This document shows positions 1 to 7,539 of a stretch of 33,793 bases of DNA, in pieces. The stretch comes from Rhodopila globiformis (lineage in GTDB: Bacteria > Pseudomonadota > Alphaproteobacteria > Acetobacterales > Acetobacteraceae): the NCBI RefSeq assembly GCF_002937115.1, contig NZ_NHRY01000251.1, positions 1 through 33,793 of the forward strand, in the 5' to 3' direction. How positions within the stretch are numbered: the stretch's first letter is position 1; each line of letters opens with the position of its first letter. The translations under genes were made by a program, and so were the position numbers. The notes under the pieces were generated by a model. That model had not been told where the DNA came from and did no database searches. It saw only the letters and a program-made list of their open reading frames with translations.

Positions 1-96
1 GTTGTTCGCAGCGGTCACGCCAACGGACCCCGGACGGCCCGGCAAATGGTCCTTGATCCGCTCCCACTGGTCGTCGCGCAAGGCATGTCGATGCAT
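1..96 (-). CDS. IS5-family transposase, N-terminal fragment (cut by window edge)
   Basis: Read on the minus strand from the ATG at 96, 32 codons run off the left end of the window. The peptide starts MHRHALRDDQWERIKDHLPG, the characteristic opening of IS5/IS1031-group DDE transposases (DUF4096 region), which bind the element ends. A purine-rich ribosome site (GGAGAGG) lies about 5 bases upstream of the ATG. Only the N-terminus is visible, so I cannot say whether the enzyme is intact. The left end of the element should lie a few tens of bases upstream (about 100-180), but its inverted repeat cannot be fixed without the other end. Confidence 0.85.
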   Translation of the reverse strand, partial: MHRHALRDDQWERIKDHLPGRPGSVGVTAANN

Positions 97-248
97 CGGT
101 CAGCCTCTCCAAAGCTGACTGCCTATGCATCGAAGAACCGGGGCTGCTGGAATCGGGAAGCCGCTTGTTGATCAACGATTCCGCCGCACTGTTGCAGCCC
201 AGACTCACTCGGCTGGCTCCAATTGACGACACGCCCTAGATCAGGCGG
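97..248. other. Gap: outer end of IS5 element and upstream region of the MBL gene
   Basis: This stretch holds the leader of the transposase, presumably one terminal inverted repeat of the insertion sequence, and the upstream region of the MBL-fold gene. I see no gene of its own. A stop codon at 237-239 closes the MBL frame upstream, so that gene cannot begin earlier. Confidence 0.5.
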
Positions 249-1271
249 ATGCGCGAATCCTTTCCGATATCCGACCATTGCGACGGCCGCAGCTTCTTCA
301 ATCCTGGCGGGCGCGCCGGAACGCGTGGCCTGCTGCAAGTGTTACGCTGGCGTATGCGCGGCGGTCGAATCACATGGATGCGCCCACCGCCCGATCCGTC
401 GTTCCCGCCGCCGCCGCTGGACGTGCCGCCGGGCCATGCCGCGATCAGCCACATCAATCATGCCAGCTTCCTGATCCGCTTCCCGGGCGTCGTCGTGCTG
501 ACTGACCCGATCTTCAGCCAGCGATGCTCGCCGGTATCGTGGGCAGGACCGCAGCGGGCGCGGCCGCCCGGAATCCCGCTCGACGACCTGCCGCGCCCGG
601 ACGTCGTCGTGCTGTCGCACAACCATTACGACCACATGGACCTGCCGAGCCTGCGCGAGCTCCGCCGCCGCCATGCGCCGCGCTTCATCACCACGCTGGG
701 CAACGGCCGGGCCCTGGCCAGAGAAGGCATTCAAGCCACGGAACTGGACTGGTGGCAGGATGCCGAACACGGTCCGCTGCGCATCACGGCGACGCCCGCC
801 CGTCATTTTGCCGCGCGCACGCCGTTCGACCGCAATCGCACCCTGTGGGCCGGCTTCATGCTCCGCGCCGGGGGCGGGCAGGTCCTGTTCGCCGGCGACT
901 CCGCCGCCGGGTCGCACTGGGCGGACATCGCCGCGCGACTCGGGCCGCCCGACGTCGCGCTGCTGCCCATCGGCGCCTATGAGCCCCGCTGGTTCATGGC
1001 GGCGGCCCACATGAACCCGGCCGAGGCGGTGGAGGCGCACCGGATGCTGCGCGCGCGCCGCTCGATCGGCATGCATTTCGGCACGTTCCAGTTGACCGAT
1101 GAGGCGATCGACGCGCCGCTGGAGGCGCTGGCCGCGGCGCGGCAGCAGGCCAGGCTGCCACCCGCGATTTTCACCACGCACGGCTTCGGTGAGACCCGCC
1201 TGTACGAACTCGGTGCACCCACGCGGATCGATGCAGGCGTCTGGCCACAGGAAGGGCCCGAGCCGAAATAA
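249..1271 (+). CDS. MBL-fold metallo-hydrolase (NAPE-PLD/UlaG-like)
   Basis: A 340-residue zinc-dependent hydrolase of the beta-lactamase_2 type. The metal-binding motif HNHYDH stands near residue 125, followed by the typical later ligands in TPARHFAAR, the FAGDSAAG segment and the C-terminal MHFGTF stretch. The N-terminal ISDHCDGRSFFNPGG matches the conserved opening of bacterial N-acyl-phosphatidylethanolamine phospholipase-D-like proteins, which supports starting at 249 rather than at the internal ATGs at 354 or 378; an in-frame stop at 237 limits the start. No signal peptide is seen, so it is probably cytoplasmic. The substrate cannot be read from sequence: relatives act on phospholipids or sugar lactones. 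It stands alone, with a family B repeat immediately downstream. Confidence 0.85.
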   Translation: MRESFPISDHCDGRSFFNPGGRAGTRGLLQVLRWRMRGGRITWMRPPPDPSFPPPPLDVPPGHAAISHINHASFLIRFPGVVVLTDPIFSQRCSPVSWAGPQRARPPGIPLDDLPRPDVVVLSHNHYDHMDLPSLRELRRRHAPRFITTLGNGRALAREGIQATELDWWQDAEHGPLRITATPARHFAARTPFDRNRTLWAGFMLRAGGGQVLFAGDSAAGSHWADIAARLGPPDVALLPIGAYEPRWFMAAAHMNPAEAVEAHRMLRARRSIGMHFGTFQLTDEAIDAPLEALAAARQQARLPPAIFTTHGFGETRLYELGAPTRIDAGVWPQEGPEPK

Positions 1272-1305
1272 CCGATCCACCGGAGCCGGCGCACAGTCCT
1301 CTCCC

Positions 1306-1428
1306 CGTCATGGTCCGAAGGCGGACCATCCACGCCTCTGCCGATACCGGCATCGCAAGGCGTGAATGGCGGCCCTGCGGCCGCCATGACGATCAGGGGT
1401 GGCCGCCGTTTGGCCGTCTTCTTAGTAA
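1306..1428. repeat. Family B cloverleaf repeat, copy B1
   Basis: Core 1306-1391. Closing CGTC/GACG pairs; hairpin 1 is ATGGTCCG-AAGG-CGGACCAT (1310-1329); the middle stem CCACGCCT/AGGCGTGA is 7 of 8 paired; hairpin 2 is ATGGCGGCC-CTGC-GGCCGCCAT (1366-1387). A conserved tail ending CTTAGTAA follows to 1428. The stems differ in sequence from copy B2 at 7592 yet stay complementary. Confidence 0.85.
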
Positions 1429-1517
1429 ACGACGAGCGGCACGGCCGGAAGCACCGGCAGGACGGCACGGGCAAAGGGAACCAAGACGATCGCGACGACG
1501 ATCAGGCGGCTTGCCAT
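1422..1517 (-). CDS. Possible 31-residue hydrophobic small membrane peptide
   Basis: From the ATG at 1517 the minus strand reads a 31-codon frame, beginning MASRLIVVAIVLVP and ending LPAVPLVVY, ended by TAA at 1422-1424. After the first four residues it is nearly all hydrophobic, consistent with one membrane helix. A good Shine-Dalgarno (CGGAG) sits seven bases before the ATG, inside one arm of an 11-bp perfect inverted repeat (1518-1554). The last codons overlap the tail of repeat B1, so the C-terminus may have been supplied by the repeat. No family is recognised; the case rests on start context, composition and the hairpin. Confidence 0.35.
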   Translation of the reverse strand: MASRLIVVAIVLVPFARAVLPVLPAVPLVVY

Positions 1518-1554
1518 GGTAATCTCCGTTTGTTGCTGACGATCGGAGATTACC
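1518..1554 (-). promoter_or_regulatory. Inverted repeat over the ribosome-binding site of the small peptide
   Basis: GGTAATCTCCG (1518-1528) and CGGAGATTACC (1544-1554) are perfect 11-bp complements separated by 15 bases. On the minus strand the second arm to be read contains the GGAG ribosome site and ends directly at the ATG of the 31-codon frame, so an RNA hairpin would hide the site. As DNA it could equally be an operator for a dimeric regulator. Confidence 0.45.
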
Positions 1555-1622
1555 TTTCGGTAGTCTGCGCCGATGTGACCCTCGCCACTGAGCAGGCCGT
1601 TTGTTTCAGGGGATTTCAGCGC

Positions 1623-2648
1623 ATGTCGCAGCCAATCACCGAGCATGTCGTCCGCACCGCCCGTCACACGGGCTTCCACCTCGCCTGCGGCCCGGCGGAC
1701 GGAACGCCACTGATCTTCGTGCATGGCTGGCCGGAGCTTTCGGCCAGTTGGCGGCACCAGCTTCCGGCGTTCGCGGCGCTTGGCTTCCGCTGCATCGCGC
1801 CGGACATGCGCGGCTACGGCCGATCCAGTGTCTACCCGCGGCACGAGGACTACGCGCTGGAGCACAGCGTGCGGGACATGATCGACCTGCTCGACGCGCT
1901 CGGCCGCGACAAGGCGGTCTGGATCGGCCATGACTGGGGCAGCCCCGTCGTCTGGAACCTGGCCAGCCATCACCCCGACCGCTGCCTGGGGATCGTCAAT
2001 CTTTGCGTGCCATACCTGCCGGACGGCTTCGCGCCGGCGACCATAGTGCCGCTGGTGGACCGCCGCATCTATCCCGAGAGCGCGTTTCCCGCCGGCCAGT
2101 GGGAGTACCAGCTGTTCTACGAGGAGAATTTCAACGCCGCCCGCGCGGGGTTCGAGGCGAGCGTGGCCGATACCGTGAAGGCGCTGTTCCGCAAGGGCAA
2201 CCCGGCCGGGAAGGGGCAGCCGTCGCGCACTGCGCTGGTGCGGCGTGACGGCGGCTGGTTTGGCGGCAGCGGCCGTGCTCCGGCGGTGCCGCTGGATACC
2301 GGCGTGCTGACCGAGCGGGATCTCAGCCTGTATGTCTCGGCACTCGAGCGCAACGGGTTCTTCGGGCCGGATTCCTGGTACATGAACGCCGCCCGCAACA
2401 TGGCGTATGCCCGCACGGCGCCCGATCGCCTGGCACTGCCGGTGCTGTTCCTGCACGGCGCCTATGACTACACCTGCGAGACCATCGACTCGCGGCTGGC
2501 CGAGCCGATGCGGCGCTGCTGTGCGGACCTGACCGAGGTGGTGGTGCCGTCGGGCCACTGGATGGCGCAGGAACAGCCGATGGCGGTCAACGCGGCGCTG
2601 GCGCGGTTCCTCGCGGTGAAGCTGCCCGGGGCGTGGACGCAGCCATAG
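1623..2648 (+). CDS. Alpha/beta-hydrolase, soluble epoxide hydrolase-like
   Basis: A 341-residue enzyme of the epoxide hydrolase branch of the alpha/beta-hydrolase fold. Visible landmarks are the oxyanion motif HGWP (34-37), nucleophile Asp104 in GHDWGS, a cap-domain tyrosine in SWYMN (about 253), acid Asp282 in HGAYDY and catalytic His312 in SGHWM. An Asp rather than Ser nucleophile, together with HGWP, points to hydrolysis of epoxides to diols or of haloalkanes; the physiological substrate is unknown. The frame is open upstream to 1362, but that extension is low-complexity and crosses repeat B1, so the ATG at 1623 is chosen. Its 3' end overlaps the antisense tail of the UPF0158 gene by 181 bases. 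Confidence 0.88.
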   Translation: MSQPITEHVVRTARHTGFHLACGPADGTPLIFVHGWPELSASWRHQLPAFAALGFRCIAPDMRGYGRSSVYPRHEDYALEHSVRDMIDLLDALGRDKAVWIGHDWGSPVVWNLASHHPDRCLGIVNLCVPYLPDGFAPATIVPLVDRRIYPESAFPAGQWEYQLFYEENFNAARAGFEASVADTVKALFRKGNPAGKGQPSRTALVRRDGGWFGGSGRAPAVPLDTGVLTERDLSLYVSALERNGFFGPDSWYMNAARNMAYARTAPDRLALPVLFLHGAYDYTCETIDSRLAEPMRRCCADLTEVVVPSGHWMAQEQPMAVNAALARFLAVKLPGAWTQP

Positions 2649-3160
2649 AGCGCTGTCCGGCCGGCCGCCTTGCGCGACAAGGCCGGTCTCGTCGCCGACG
2701 CAACATGCTCCGCAGCGTCTCTATCCAGCGTGACGCCTTCCGCCTCGCACCACGCGCGCAGGGCCTGCCGGGTCGCCGCTTCCTCGAAGTCATACCATGC
2801 CTGCAGCATCGATCTTCGATCCAGGAAGTCCTTGAACCGCCGGTAGCCGCCCTTGCGGTCGAAGAATGAATACACCTTTTCGGCATCCGCCTCGGACATG
2901 TGGCTGTCGGCGAATGCGAACACCAGCCGCTTTCCCAGGTTGAGGTCGTACTTGTTGGGCAGCGGCGGGATGTCGCCGTTCTCCTCGATCTCCGTTTCGG
3001 TTTCGTCGCCGATGTCGCGGTCAGCGGAAATCCAGCGGACCTCCCCGGTGCCGAGGTCGATGAAGCTGCGGATTTCATCAGGATAGCCAGCGTTTCCCGC
3101 CTCGAAGCCAAGCAGCAGGTCAGCGAACCTGACCGACGGTCTTTTGGTGTCCTCGCTCAT
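2468..3160 (-). CDS. UPF0158 family protein with antisense C-terminal extension
   Basis: The first 145 or so residues match UPF0158: a short N-terminal RFADLLLGFE segment, TGEVRWIS, the hallmark PNKYDLNLGKRLVFAFA, and RRFKDFLDRRSMLQAWYDFE ending in ALRAWCEAEGVTL. The function of this family is unknown. The start at 3160 is chosen because AGGAG lies seven bases before it; another in-frame ATG at 3190 lacks this. Family members usually end near the WCEAEGV segment. Here the frame stays open for about 75 more residues and runs antisense through the last 181 bases of the epoxide hydrolase gene. The tail is rich in A, R and S and looks non-domain, so a lost stop codon is likely. Confidence 0.8.
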   Translation of the reverse strand: MSEDTKRPSVRFADLLLGFEAGNAGYPDEIRSFIDLGTGEVRWISADRDIGDETETEIEENGDIPPLPNKYDLNLGKRLVFAFADSHMSEADAEKVYSFFDRKGGYRRFKDFLDRRSMLQAWYDFEEAATRQALRAWCEAEGVTLDRDAAEHVASATRPALSRKAAGRTALYGCVHAPGSFTARNRASAALTAIGCSCAIQWPDGTTTSVRSAQQRRIGSASRESMVSQV

Positions 3161-3294
3161 GCATCCGATCTCCTGCCGGTAGGTTGCCACAGATTACGCC
3201 AAACAGCGGAAGCGCCGAAACAGGGTAGGCAGCGTCGTCGCGCCTGTGAAAAAATGGCGCCGCGGCGGCGTCCGCGACCAACCTTGGAGACCAG

Positions 3295-4407
3295 ATGACC
3301 AACCAGGACTTCGACATCGCCGTCATCGGCGCGGGCATGGCCGGCGCCACCGCCGCCGCCTTCCTCGCCGCGGAGAAGCGCGTCGCCCTGATCGAGGCGG
3401 AGGAGGTCGCCGGCTACCACACCACCGGCCGCTCCGCCGCGATGTGGATCCAGAACTATGGTCCGGCCGACGTGCGCGAACTCACCCGGCTGTCGCGGGC
3501 CTTCTACGAGTCGCCGCCGGCCGGCTTCTCCGACGTGCCGCTGATCCGCCACCGCGCGGTGCTGACGATGGCGACCCCGGCGCAGCGCGGCGATCTCGAC
3601 GGCGCCATCGCCGAGGGCCTCGGCATCCGGCGCATCAGCGTCGCCGAGGCCGAGGCGCTGGTGCCGGCGCTGCGGCCCGGCTACCTCGGCGGCGCGGCGC
3701 TGGAGGAGGACGCCTACGACCTGGACGTCGCCGCCATCCACCAAGGATTCCTGCGCCTGCACCGCGCCAATGGCGGCACGCTGGCGCTGCGCAGCCGCGC
3801 CGGGCGCATCGGCAACCACGCCGGCCGGTGGGAGATCGAGACCACCACCGGCGCCACCTTCCGCGCCCCCGTGGTGGTCAACGCCGCCGGCGCCTGGGGC
3901 GACGAGGTGGCGCGGATCGCCGGCGTCGTGCCGCTCGGCCTGGAGCCGCGCCGGCGCACCGCGGCGATCATCGACCCCGCGCCGCACGTTGTCGCCGACT
4001 GGCCGATTGTTATCGACGTGAACGAGGGCTGGTATGTCCGGCCGGAGGCGCGCACGCGGCTGCTGGTCTCGCCCGCCGACGCGACTCCGACCCACGCGCA
4101 TGACGTCCAGCCGGAGGAGTACGACGTCGCCCTGGGCATCGACCGCATGCAGCAGGCGCTGGATATCCCGGTGCGGCGGATCGAGCACAGTTGGGCCGGG
4201 TTGCGCACCTTCACGCCGGACGGCAGCCTGGCGTTCGGCTGGGACCCGCGGGCTTCCGGGTTCTTCTGGTGCGTCGGCCAGGGCGGCTACGGCATCCAGA
4301 CCGCGCCCGCTGCCGGGCGGTTCGTCGCCGATCTCGTGCTGGGGCGCGATCCCGGTGAGTCGGGGGCGCTGGTGCACCGGATCGCGCCCGGGCGGTTCCG
4401 GCCATGA
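3295..4407 (+). CDS. FAD-dependent D-amino acid oxidoreductase, DauA-like
   Basis: A 370-residue DAO-family flavoenzyme. The dinucleotide-binding motif is VIGAGMAGA (10-18) with Glu34 for ribose, followed by YHTTGRSAAM (41-50). The layout matches catabolic D-arginine dehydrogenase DauA of Pseudomonas from memory: the conserved tyrosine in GWYVRPEA, the arginine in EPRRRTAA, the substrate-carboxylate arginine in WAGLRTF and the C-terminal GQGGYGIQT. The position equivalent to DauA His48 is Met50, so D-arginine should not be assumed as substrate; an oxidative deaminase of D-amino acids or a related secondary amine is the safer call. A strong GGAG site precedes the ATG. It is transcribed divergently from the UPF0158 gene, with about 134 bases between the starts. 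Confidence 0.87.
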   Translation: MTNQDFDIAVIGAGMAGATAAAFLAAEKRVALIEAEEVAGYHTTGRSAAMWIQNYGPADVRELTRLSRAFYESPPAGFSDVPLIRHRAVLTMATPAQRGDLDGAIAEGLGIRRISVAEAEALVPALRPGYLGGAALEEDAYDLDVAAIHQGFLRLHRANGGTLALRSRAGRIGNHAGRWEIETTTGATFRAPVVVNAAGAWGDEVARIAGVVPLGLEPRRRTAAIIDPAPHVVADWPIVIDVNEGWYVRPEARTRLLVSPADATPTHAHDVQPEEYDVALGIDRMQQALDIPVRRIEHSWAGLRTFTPDGSLAFGWDPRASGFFWCVGQGGYGIQTAPAAGRFVADLVLGRDPGESGALVHRIAPGRFRP

Positions 4408-4476
4408 CCCGCCGGCGGCGCTTGCTTCCAACCCGGTCCCATGCGTTCATCGCCACGAGACTGGATCGGGACTTCC

Positions 4477-4866
4477 ATGCGCCAACGCTTTATCCCGCTT
4501 CTGCTGCTGGCTGCCCTGGGCGGATGCACGTCGCTGTTCGGTGACCGGACACGCAGCTACAGCGTCTATTTCCAGCCTTATTCCACCGACCTCGACGCCC
4601 ATGCGCACCAGACCGTGCTCGACGCGGCGGCCTTCGCGCAGTTGCACCCGCTGCAACCGGTTTTCCTGGTCGGCTATGCGGGGCGGCCCGATCCGTCGAA
4701 GGACGTCGATGGACTGTCGGCGCAGCGGGCCGAGGTGGTGAAGCAGGCGCTGGTCAGGAATGGCGTCCGCGCCGGCCGGATCTCGGTGACGGCGAACGGC
4801 ATCACCGATCCGGAGGGGAAGCCGGAGGTGGCGGTACGGCGGGTGGATATCAACGTGGGACGGTAA
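4477..4866 (+). CDS. OmpA-like domain lipoprotein
   Basis: A 129-residue envelope lipoprotein. The signal peptide MRQRFIPLLLLAALGGC ends in a lipobox (LGGC, Cys17). The remainder is a compact OmpA/Pal-like fold: YFQPYSTDLD, FLVGYAGRPD, LSAQRAEVVKQAL and the terminal RRVDINV, the segments that normally hold the diaminopimelate of peptidoglycan. The expected location is the inner leaflet of the outer membrane, tethered to the wall. The ATG at 4477 is chosen because it opens directly into the signal peptide; an upstream ATG at 4441 would add twelve residues before it. It lies 69 bases behind the FAD enzyme on the same strand but has no evident functional link. Confidence 0.82.
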   Translation: MRQRFIPLLLLAALGGCTSLFGDRTRSYSVYFQPYSTDLDAHAHQTVLDAAAFAQLHPLQPVFLVGYAGRPDPSKDVDGLSAQRAEVVKQALVRNGVRAGRISVTANGITDPEGKPEVAVRRVDINVGR

Positions 4867-4966
4867 GGTATCGGTTCTTCGGCATGATTGCCGCGGCCGA
4901 ACGCGTTACTTCTACGCCACGACTTGATCGGGGCCGGTACGTATCAGGATCGCAGCATAAGCCGTG

Positions 4967-5161
4967 GATGGTGGGCCTGCGCCCCATTGGCGTTAAAATA
5001 GCGTGGCGGCGGCACGATGCTTGCCATTCCGTCATGGCCCGGCTTGTCCGGGCCACCTGTCGCGGCACAGTGCTGGAATAGGTGGCCCGGACAAGCCGGG
5101 CCATGACGAGGAGGCAACAGCCAGCCCTATTTTAACGCCAATGGGGCCTGCGCCCACCATG
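4967..5161. repeat. Family A composite palindromic repeat, copy A1
   Basis: Nested inverted repeats. The core 5030-5108 has 29-bp perfectly complementary arms (5030-5058 and 5080-5108) around a 21-base loop. Each arm is itself a hairpin, TGGCCCGG around CTTGT (or ACAAG) and CCGGGCCA, framed by CGTCA and TGACG. Outside it a 20-bp perfect pair (4981-5000 and 5128-5147, containing CATTGGCGTTAAAATA) encloses the core, and an outer ATGGTGGGC/GCCCACCAT pair (4967 and about 5152-5160) encloses that. Confidence 0.88.
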
Positions 5162-5207
5162 ACGGTGTGGAAACGGCCGTGCCGCCCCTTTCCCTGTCGG
5201 CTCTTAT

Positions 5208-5305
5208 ACGGTTTCCGGGAAAGATTGTCGGTTTCGTCACTCTTCAGGCCAACGCAGGCCGCACCAGGAGGCGCGGGAAAACGGCCAAAATTTCCCGGGA
5301 ACCGT
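5208..5305 (+). repeat. Family C repeat, copy C1 (98 bp)
   Basis: A 98-bp unit with terminal inverted repeats of 15 bases (ACGGTTTCCGGGAAA at the left, TTTCCCGGGAACCGT at the right, 14 of 15 paired). It is repeated in direct orientation at 5507-5604 with the same length; the right third, including GGGAAAACGGCCAAAA, is identical in both. Confidence 0.82.
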
Positions 5306-5352
5306 GTGACAGGCCGCCACCCGGCCGGACGGTGATGGGTGCCCCGGTATCT

Positions 5353-5460
5353 TGGCGTCTTGCCGTTGAACGGGAACGATGCCGTCGCACCCGGCGGCGA
5401 CAGGTGCGCAACACCGGTGGCCAGTGGGGTTGGCTCCACCGATGAAACGCCAAGACGCCA
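5353..5460. repeat. Inverted repeat between the two family C copies
   Basis: TGGCGTCTTGCCGTT (5353-5367) and AACGCCAAGACGCCA (5446-5460) are complementary at 14 of 15 positions and enclose 78 bases. The unit fills most of the spacer between C1 and C2 and may be a separate short palindromic element. Confidence 0.6.
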
Positions 5461-5506
5461 GGTTCATGGCCCTCAGGCCGCCGCCTGCCGCGATCAAGGG
5501 CATGAT

Positions 5507-5604
5507 ACGGTTCCGGGGTGAAACTGCCGGATCCATCGCTCCTCAAGCCAATGCAGGCCGCGCCAACTGTCGCGGGAAAACGGCCAAAATTTCCCGGGAA
5601 CCGT
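5507..5604 (+). repeat. Family C repeat, copy C2 (98 bp)
   Basis: Second copy, same length and orientation as C1, with terminal inverted repeats ACGGTTCC.../...GGGAACCGT. The left two thirds have diverged from C1 while the right third is identical, suggesting a conserved functional end. GGTTCCGGGGTG recurs just downstream at about 5612, like the start of a truncated third copy. Confidence 0.82.
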
Positions 5605-5811
5605 ATTATTGGGTTCCGGGGTGGTGAGTCCGGGCCAACCACGCGAGGTCGAAAAAAGGGGCGGCCGGGACGGCGTCGCAAGCTTGCAGGCGCGCCGAAG
5701 CGCGGCACTGTATCCTCGCCTGGTGGGACGACCGCTGGTCGGCTTGAATAAAGCCATGGCAGGCCGCCAGCCGTGGGCCGCAACCCAGTCGCGATTACGT
5801 GAGGCCGTGCC

Positions 5812-7539
5812 TTGACCGCTGGCAGGGCAGGATCGTTCAATCCCACGATGATAAGCAACCTTCCTGACCGGCTATCGGCTTTGAGTACCGAGGCGCTGGC
5901 TTTCGTCGCGCGCGACAAGGCTGATGCCATGGCGTGCCAATGGCTCGGTGGCACGCTGTCGGCGGCTCAGGCCCCGCAATGGCCAGTCGCACAATCGCTG
6001 GCCCTGGAACTGGCGTTAAGCATGCCGTCCCTCATAGGGACAACCGCCTTCGATCGGCTCGCGCGCGCCATGAAGGGGCGGTCCCCGGACGACGTTGCCG
6101 CCGCGGCGCTGCTGCGCCGGAGCCGGATCAGGCTGGCGCGCATCTCCCGCCGGGTTTGCGAGGATCTGGCGACCGGCGAAAAGTTCACGTTGCTGCCGAC
6201 GGCGTTCTCGGATGCGATCGGCGACGGCGTGTCGTTTGGTTTGTTCACGACAATCGACGCCGCGCATATCGTTGCTCCGAGAACCCTGGTGCCGCTGGAT
6301 GACGCGGCGCTGGCGCTCGCCCGCGGTTTCGTGCGTCCAGGCAATCTCGGCCTTGGCAATGGCGTCCGCTGCGCCGAGGCGATTTACCGCCATATCGTCC
6401 GCAACGGCATTGTGCCGCCCGCGACCGCCGGCAGCGGGCGAAAGCCGAAGCTGCCGTTCCGGCCCGACGAGAACAGGCTGGACGCGTTGGCCGCCGCCTG
6501 GGCCGGGTTGGGCCGCGATCCCAACGACCGGGAACTTGCTCAGGCCCGTGGCTTCGCCGGCCAGGACGCGCTGATGGAAGTCCTGCTCAATGTCAGCATC
6601 GCCCGCAACGCAGGAGCGCCCGAACTGGCGAGCGCCTACACGCGCATCGCCGCCGTCCTGATGGAGACCATGGCGTTGCGCGCGGCTCATGGCTCGGGAC
6701 GGGGGAACCTCGATGCCGTTGCCGCGGCGATGGACGCCGCCGTCGAGCGCGGCACGTTTCCCCGGGAGGGCCGCACTCTGTTCGATTCGCTGCGGGAGCG
6801 GGTAAAATTATCGGCAGCCCGGCCAGCGGAGGACACCGCCGATCTCGATCGGCTGGTGCAGCGCATCCGCGCCCTGCGCGCCAAGACCGTCGAGCAGGGC
6901 TGCACGGAGCAGGAAGCCCTGGCGGCGGCGGAGAAGGTCGCGGAACTGCTGGACCGCTACGGACTGAACCTCAGCGAACTCGATCTGCGGAAGCAAAGCT
7001 GCGAGGGGATCGGGATCGAAACCGACCGCAAGCGGCGCGGACCGATCGATGACTGCATGGGCACCATCGCCGCGTTCTTTGACTGTCGGGTCTGGGCTGA
7101 AACAGCCGAGGACGGGACGCTGCGCTATATCTTCTTCGGCTTGCCGGCTGACGTGCAGGCATCGGTCTACCTGCACGATCTGATTGCGCTGGCCTTCGCG
7201 ACTGAGACAGCCGCGTTTCAGCGCGGCGACTTCTATCGCTCGGCCGACAGCGGCCATCGCCGATCGGCCACCAACTCGTTCCAGCTTGGTCTGGCGCGGG
7301 GGATCAACCAGAAGCTCCAGACGCTGCGGCAGGCCCGGGACGTCGCCAGCGACGGCAGCACGGGACGTGCGCTGGTGCCGGTCAAGGATTCGATGATTGA
7401 CGACGAGATGGAGCGCCTGGGCTTCACTTTTCACCGGCGGCCAACGGCTCGGCGGCGCGTTCTGCCCACCGCCTACAATGCCGGCAAGGAAGCCGGGGAA
7501 CGCTTCGAATACCGGCCGGGGATCGAGCAGGATTACTAA
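5812..7539 (+). CDS. DUF2786/DUF7168 protein with unrecognised N-terminal half
   Basis: A 575-residue protein when read from the TTG at 5812, which has GAGG seven bases upstream; the alternative ATG at 5848 (MISNLPDRL) lacks a well-spaced site. Residues about 345-392 form a DUF2786 unit (IRALRAKTVEQGCTEQEALA...ELLDRYGLNLSELD), followed by a DUF7168-like region with the FFDCRVWAE...RYIFFGLPADVQ...LGLARGINQKL pattern. Such C-terminal modules occur in phage and mobile-element proteins of unknown function. Residues 1-340 are mostly helical, rich in Ala and Arg, and match no family I know. The stop codon lies in the inverted repeat that bounds repeat B2, so the natural C-terminus may have been altered. 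Confidence 0.75.
   Translation: MTAGRAGSFNPTMISNLPDRLSALSTEALAFVARDKADAMACQWLGGTLSAAQAPQWPVAQSLALELALSMPSLIGTTAFDRLARAMKGRSPDDVAAAALLRRSRIRLARISRRVCEDLATGEKFTLLPTAFSDAIGDGVSFGLFTTIDAAHIVAPRTLVPLDDAALALARGFVRPGNLGLGNGVRCAEAIYRHIVRNGIVPPATAGSGRKPKLPFRPDENRLDALAAAWAGLGRDPNDRELAQARGFAGQDALMEVLLNVSIARNAGAPELASAYTRIAAVLMETMALRAAHGSGRGNLDAVAAAMDAAVERGTFPREGRTLFDSLRERVKLSAARPAEDTADLDRLVQRIRALRAKTVEQGCTEQEALAAAEKVAELLDRYGLNLSELDLRKQSCEGIGIETDRKRRGPIDDCMGTIAAFFDCRVWAETAEDGTLRYIFFGLPADVQASVYLHDLIALAFATETAAFQRGDFYRSADSGHRRSATNSFQLGLARGINQKLQTLRQARDVASDGSTGRALVPVKDSMIDDEMERLGFTFHRRPTARRRVLPTAYNAGKEAGERFEYRPGIEQDY

Larger units (their letters stand above)
4867..5811. other. Repeat-filled intergenic region without a supported gene
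   Basis: Nearly one kilobase with no convincing coding sequence: short frames here match the repeat units and lack ribosome sites or domain content. It holds a family A composite repeat (4967-5161), two family C copies (5208-5305 and 5507-5604), a further inverted repeat between them (5353-5460) and the beginning of a third C-like start near 5611. The last 180 bases before the DUF2786/DUF7168 gene show no repeat. Confidence 0.7.
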
